This document shows positions 32,295 to 35,119 of a stretch of 35,119 bases of DNA, one piece after another; position 1 is the first letter of the stretch; each line of letters starts with the position of its first letter. The position numbers were made by a program, and so were the translations under genes. The DNA comes from an uncultured Sutterella sp. (GTDB lineage Bacteria > Pseudomonadota > Gammaproteobacteria > Burkholderiales > Burkholderiaceae_F): the NCBI GenBank assembly GCA_900544335.1, contig UQUS01000019.1, forward strand, positions 1 through 35,119, read 5' to 3'. The notes below the pieces were generated by a model. The model searched no databases, had not been told where the DNA came from, and saw only the letters and a list, made by a program, of their open reading frames with translations.

Positions 32295-32567
32295 ATGAAC
32301 AAACGCGAGTTAATTGCCCAGACATCCGAGGGCGCATCCTTGACGCGTGCGCAGGCCGCCAAAGCTCTGGACGTGATGCTTGAGGCCGTCACGAAAGCAT
32401 TGGCTAAGGGCCAGACGGTGGCAATCACCGGTTTCGGATCGTTTTCCGTCACACGGCGGTCCGAACGCGTCTGCCGTAATCCCAAGACAGGCGAGCAGGT
32501 CTCTGTCCCCGCGAGCCGTACACCGCGCTTTCGTCCGAGCAAAATTTTGAAAGATGCTGTAAAGTAG
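32295..32567 (+). CDS. hupB: HU-family DNA-binding protein
   Basis: HU is a small dimeric nucleoid protein that bends DNA. From ATG 32295 the product is 90 residues, exactly the HU length, beginning MNKRELIAQ, with TVAITGFGSFSV and the DNA-intercalating arm around RNPKTG (Pro63). Two departures from the usual consensus: Cys60 replaces the Gly of GRNP, and the C-terminal FRAGKALKDAV reads FRPSKILKDAV. The frame is open upstream to 32220, but that covers the promoter, and CCGGAGAC just before 32295 fixes the start. It follows lon as in E. coli. tRNA-Val begins 15 nt after its stop without a terminator. Confidence 0.95.
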   Translation: MNKRELIAQTSEGASLTRAQAAKALDVMLEAVTKALAKGQTVAITGFGSFSVTRRSERVCRNPKTGEQVSVPASRTPRFRPSKILKDAVK

Positions 32568-32582
32568 CGCCTCCCAAAAACC

Positions 32583-32658
32583 GGATGCTTAGCTCAGTTG
32601 GAAGAGCGGCGCCTTTACACGGCGTAGGTCGGGAGTTCGAGACTCTCAGCATCCACCA
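32583..32658 (+). tRNA. tRNA-Val (anticodon TAC)
   Basis: The 76-nt gene has acceptor arms GGATGCT/AGCATCC, a D-arm beginning TAGCTCAGTTGG, an anticodon stem GCGCC/GGCGT with loop TTTACAC (anticodon TAC), a T-arm with GTTCGA, discriminator A and an encoded CCA. It reads GUA and, by wobble, other valine codons. A -10-like TAAAGT overlapping the hupB stop (32560-32565) may be its promoter, or it may be read from hupB. Confidence 0.96.
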
Positions 32659-32667
32659 AAGTTTTTC

Positions 32668-32700
32668 CGTTCGGGGTCATGTTTGACCCCGAACGCATTT
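32668..32700 (+). terminator. Terminator after tRNA-Val
   Basis: A perfect 12-bp stem, CGTTCGGGGTCA (32668-32679) with TGACCCCGAACG (32684-32695), around a 4-nt loop and followed by CATTTT. It starts 10 nt after the encoded CCA. Confidence 0.75.
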
Positions 32701-32739
32701 TCGGGCGAGTTTTTACCTTATGGTAGTAACGCCCGAAAA
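32698..32739. repeat. Second long inverted repeat between the tRNA genes
   Basis: TTTTCGGGCG (32698-32707) and CGCCCGAAAA (32730-32739) are exact reverse complements. Inner pairing around TTACC-TTAT-GGTA extends the hairpin. The T-run is on the 5' side, so it is not a typical terminator for the + strand. Confidence 0.5.
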
Positions 32740-32812
32740 GACTTCTCAAAAGCTTTACCTTGTGCGCAAAACGAGCCGATACAAAGAGAGCGTTTTTTGT
32801 CACAACGGGGGC

Positions 32813-32840
32813 TTGAAAAAGAGCGCGGATGCTGTAAAAT
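32813..32840 (+). promoter_or_regulatory. Promoter for tRNA-Asp
   Basis: TTGAAA (32813-32818), a 16-nt spacer and TAAAAT (32835-32840), with a GC-rich discriminator (GACGC) as in growth-rate-controlled stable RNA promoters. Confidence 0.6.
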
Positions 32841-32885
32841 GACGCTCTTCGGAATTTGGTTTCCGGGTTCGCCGGAATCAAGTGC

Positions 32886-32962
32886 GGAGTGGTAGTTCAG
32901 TTGGTTAGAATATCGGCCTGTCACGTCGAGGGTCGCGGGTTCGAGTCCCGTCCACTCCGCCA
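32886..32962 (+). tRNA. tRNA-Asp (anticodon GTC)
   Basis: The 77-nt gene has acceptor arms GGAGTGG/CCACTCC, a D-arm GTAGTTCAGTTGGTTAGAAT, anticodon loop CTGTCAC (GTC) on stem TCGGC/GTCGA, a T-arm with GGGTTCGAGTCCC, discriminator G and encoded CCA. It closely resembles E. coli tRNA-Asp. A terminator follows at 32978. Confidence 0.97.
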
Positions 32963-32977
32963 ACTTTTTTAACAAAG

Positions 32978-33015
32978 AGGCGAAGCGCGTTGTTTTGTGG
33001 CGTTTCGCCTTTTTT
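32978..33015 (+). terminator. Rho-independent terminator after tRNA-Asp
   Basis: AGGCGAAGCGC (32978-32988) pairs with GCGTTTCGCCT (33000-33010), 11 bp with one G-T pair, followed immediately by a T-run to 33015. This is the most typical intrinsic terminator in the window. Confidence 0.85.
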
Positions 33016-33050
33016 GTCGGTGCTTATTTTTGTTCCTAGGATGACTGGTT

Positions 33051-34943
33051 ATGCTCCTTGAGGTATTCCGTACACACAAACGCTGGCTGATGTTTATCGC
33101 GATGGTTCTCGTGATTCCGAGTTTCGTCGTCACCGGTATTTATTCGTACAACCGCATGGTCAGCGATGACGGTGCCTTGGCCAAGGTCGACGATGAGTCG
33201 ATTCTGCCGCAAGATTTCGATCAACAAAAGCGTAAGCAGCTCGATAACCTGCGCTCGCGTTTGGGCGAACAGTTCCGCCCCAATATGCTCGAAAGTCAGG
33301 ACGCCCGCGCAATGATTCTGCGTAACATCATGACAGAGCGGTCCTTGCAGGGGGAAGCGACCCAAGAGTACGTTGAGATTACGGAAGCAACGGCTATCGA
33401 GATGATTAAATCCTTCCCGGCTTTCCAAAAAGACGGCAAGTTCTCCCGCGACCTTTATGAAAACTACCTGCGCGGGACCGGTCAGACCGATGAGTATTTC
33501 GTCTACACGATTCGTCGGGACATTTCCCGTCAGCTTCTCGCGGGCGGCATTGCGCGTAGCGCCATCGCCCCCTTAACGCTTGCCAAACACGTCAACGTGC
33601 TTTTAAACGAAGAGCGCGCCGTCAAGGTTCACACCATCGGGCTTGAAAAGTACATTGAGAAAATTTCGATTACCGACGAGCAGGCTCGGACCTACTGGAT
33701 GGATAACCAGAAAAAGTTCGAGCTTCCCGATGAAATCGACGTCGAGTACGTTGTCTTTACCCCGAACCTATTTAAAGACGTCGAACCGAATGAAGACGAG
33801 ATTCAGGCGTTTTACGAGCAAAACCAAAATCGCTTTAAAGTCCCCGAAAAGCGCCGTGCCAGTCACATTCTGATTAACTTTGAAAAGGGTAAGGAAGCCG
33901 CGCTTAAAAAGGCCGAAGGGCTTTTGGCCAAAGTCAAAGCCAATCCGAAGTCCTTTGCCGAACTTGCGCGTAAAAATTCGCAAGACCCGGGAAGTGCTGC
34001 CTCGGGCGGAGACCTGGATTTCTTCGGTCAGGGCATGATGGTTCCGGCGTTTGACGAAGCGGTTTTCAAGGCCAAGAAGGGCGATATTCTCGGCCCGGTT
34101 GAGACCGATTTCGGATACCACATCATCTATGTCACCGACATCGCTCCGGCACACATCAAGCCCTTTAAGGATTGCCGTGCCGAAATCGTCGAGCTTTACA
34201 AAGAGCAGGAAGCTCAAAAGAAGTTTGCTGCCGAAGCCGAAAACTTTACCAACACGGTGTACGAACAAAGTGATTCGCTCGAAGGCGTGATCAATAAGTA
34301 CAACTTAAAGTCCGTCAAGCTCGAGGGCGTTTTGTCTTCGGGTGTCAATAAACCCGGGCATCGTCACTTCTTAAATGCGGCCGTCTTGGAAGCGCTTTTT
34401 TCCGAGGAGTGCCTGAAGGAAAAGAGAAACACGCAGGCCATTGAAGTGTCGTCCAACACCTTGGTTTCCGCTCGCGTGACCAAGTACCGTCCGAGCCACA
34501 TCGAAGAATTCGATGCGTGCAAGGAACGCATTAAAAATGACCTTACAACGGAAAAAGCCATGGAAATGGCTGCCGTCGACGGCAAAAAGCTTTTGGAGGA
34601 AATCAAAGCCGGAAAGACACCGAGCGGCGTGATGTTTGACGAAGAGGAGACGATTTCGCGCAGCAAGCCCGGTATGTACACATATCCGGTCGTCACGGCT
34701 GTGATGCGCGTGCCGGCCAAGGATCTTCCGACCGTCATCGGTGTTGAAGGCGATATCGGCTACATGCTCGTTTCCGTGGAAAAGAGCACGATTGCCCCGG
34801 CTCAAAAAGAACGGTTAGAGTCCGATCAGGCCGAGTTAGCGGTCATGCTCGGACGCGCCGATGAGTCGGCCTATTACGCTGCCATGCGTCGCAAACACGA
34901 TGCAACGGTGTTAAACAAAGATTACTTATTCGAAGAAAAATAG
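33051..34943 (+). CDS. ppiD: PpiD/SurA-type periplasmic folding factor (SurA_N and parvulin domains)
   Basis: PpiD is an inner-membrane-anchored periplasmic chaperone near the Sec translocon. The 630-residue product has an N-terminal membrane anchor (about 13-33, FIAMVLVIPSFVVTGIYSY). A SurA_N-like helical chaperone domain includes ESQDARAMILRNIMTERSL. A parvulin domain lies at about 265-365 (RRASHILINFEKG ... GGDLDFFGQGMMVPAFDEAVF ... GYHIIYVTD). A long C-terminal chaperone region follows. Length and layout match PpiD (E. coli 623). AGGA lies 9 nt before the ATG at 33051; the ATG at 33041 opens only a 6-codon frame. It follows hupB and the tRNAs, and a T8 terminator closes it. Confidence 0.94.
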   Translation: MLLEVFRTHKRWLMFIAMVLVIPSFVVTGIYSYNRMVSDDGALAKVDDESILPQDFDQQKRKQLDNLRSRLGEQFRPNMLESQDARAMILRNIMTERSLQGEATQEYVEITEATAIEMIKSFPAFQKDGKFSRDLYENYLRGTGQTDEYFVYTIRRDISRQLLAGGIARSAIAPLTLAKHVNVLLNEERAVKVHTIGLEKYIEKISITDEQARTYWMDNQKKFELPDEIDVEYVVFTPNLFKDVEPNEDEIQAFYEQNQNRFKVPEKRRASHILINFEKGKEAALKKAEGLLAKVKANPKSFAELARKNSQDPGSAASGGDLDFFGQGMMVPAFDEAVFKAKKGDILGPVETDFGYHIIYVTDIAPAHIKPFKDCRAEIVELYKEQEAQKKFAAEAENFTNTVYEQSDSLEGVINKYNLKSVKLEGVLSSGVNKPGHRHFLNAAVLEALFSEECLKEKRNTQAIEVSSNTLVSARVTKYRPSHIEEFDACKERIKNDLTTEKAMEMAAVDGKKLLEEIKAGKTPSGVMFDEEETISRSKPGMYTYPVVTAVMRVPAKDLPTVIGVEGDIGYMLVSVEKSTIAPAQKERLESDQAELAVMLGRADESAYYAAMRRKHDATVLNKDYLFEEK

Positions 34944-34963
34944 CTCATTAAAGAATCTGAATC

Positions 34964-34998
34964 GCCGGCCGTTTGTGAGTGCGTGCCGGCTTTTTTTT
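34964..34998 (+). terminator. ppiD terminator
   Basis: GCCGGC (34964-34969) pairs with GCCGGC (34985-34990) around a 15-nt loop, followed directly by T8 (34991-34998). Confidence 0.8.
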
Positions 34999-35017
34999 CG
35001 GCCGGTTGCGGGCAAGT

Positions 35018-35046
35018 AGGAAGAGTGTCCGCTCCCCGCTCTTCCT
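35018..35046. repeat. 8-bp hairpin downstream of ppiD
   Basis: AGGAAGAG (35018-35025) and CTCTTCCT (35039-35046) are exact reverse complements around a 13-nt loop. There is no T-tract directly after it. Confidence 0.4.
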
Positions 35047-35082
35047 GACTTCGGCGGGGTTTTAAAGCCAAAAAATTATTTC

Positions 35083-35091
35083 CTGTAAAAT
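35083..35091 (+). promoter_or_regulatory. Possible -10 region of a gene beyond the window
   Basis: CTGTAAAAT repeats the -10 context of the tRNA-Asp promoter (CTGTAAAAT at 32832-32840). A weak TTAAAG lies 18 nt upstream. The final 176 bases of the window contain no gene I can support. Confidence 0.35.
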
Positions 35092-35119
35092 CAATCACGT
35101 ACGAGGTTTGCGCCTCCCG

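Noticed and set aside
32718..32975. Minus-strand 85-codon open frame containing WTGLEPATLDVTGR
   Set aside because: It is antisense to tRNA-Asp. Proteins with this kind of 'GLEPATLDVT' text are a familiar artefact of translating tRNA genes in reverse.
33041..33061. Six-codon ATG frame overlapping the ppiD start
   Set aside because: This ATG is part of the AGGATG that serves as the ppiD ribosome-binding region; the frame is too short to claim as a leader peptide without conservation.

Overview
This window looks like a chromosomal core-genome segment of a Gram-negative betaproteobacterium in the order Burkholderiales. The Sutterellaceae (Sutterella/Parasutterella type) are my best guess, as an inference. 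The basis is gene order (rpsB-tsf-pyrH-frr-uppS-cdsA; kdsA-eno-ftsB; dxr-rseP-bamA-skp-lpxD-lpxA-lpxB; tig-clpP-clpX-lon-hupB-tRNA-ppiD), a KdsA of the metal-binding (Cys) class, and a lipid A/BAM gene set that implies an outer membrane. All recognised genes lie on the + strand except one sugar-kinase gene. There are no insertion sequences, CRISPR arrays, rRNA genes or prophage genes.

Layout. 1-120 is the 3' end of an outer-membrane beta-barrel gene. 222-5321 is the translation/envelope block: S2, EF-Ts, UMP kinase, ribosome recycling factor, undecaprenyl-PP synthase, CDP-diglyceride synthase. 5464-8066 is kdsA-eno-ftsB. 8192-12154 carries rmuC and parC. 12163-15248 is a two-gene unit: a NarX-like membrane histidine kinase overlapping a membrane metallophosphoesterase. 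15254-23851 resumes the envelope block with dxr, rseP, bamA, skp, lpxD, lpxA and lpxB. fabZ, normally between lpxD and lpxA, is absent and a hairpin sits in its place. 23852-26142 is the most accessory-like stretch: an orphan HigA-like antitoxin with palindromic upstream sites, three abutting hairpins, and a lone minus-strand FGGY sugar kinase. 26143-31968 is the protein quality-control block: trigger factor, ClpP, ClpX, Lon. 31969-34943 has a dense GTGTCA/TGACAC repeat cluster, HU, tRNA-Val(TAC), tRNA-Asp(GTC) and the PpiD-like periplasmic chaperone. The window ends with a possible promoter for a gene beyond the edge.

How the genes work together. UppS and Dxr supply the isoprenoid/undecaprenyl carrier, CdsA supplies phospholipid precursor, KdsA supplies Kdo, and LpxA/D/B build the lipid A disaccharide. 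RseP, BamA, Skp and PpiD handle outer-membrane protein biogenesis and envelope stress. Trigger factor, ClpXP and Lon handle cytosolic folding and proteolysis.

There is no obvious multi-gene novel defence or metabolic system here. The points most worth checking are small-scale: a candidate heat-shock promoter nested inside the clpX terminator, the repeat cluster upstream of hupB, the missing fabZ, the kinase/phosphoesterase pair, an altered ClpX pore-entrance (RKH) loop, and the triple-hairpin cluster.
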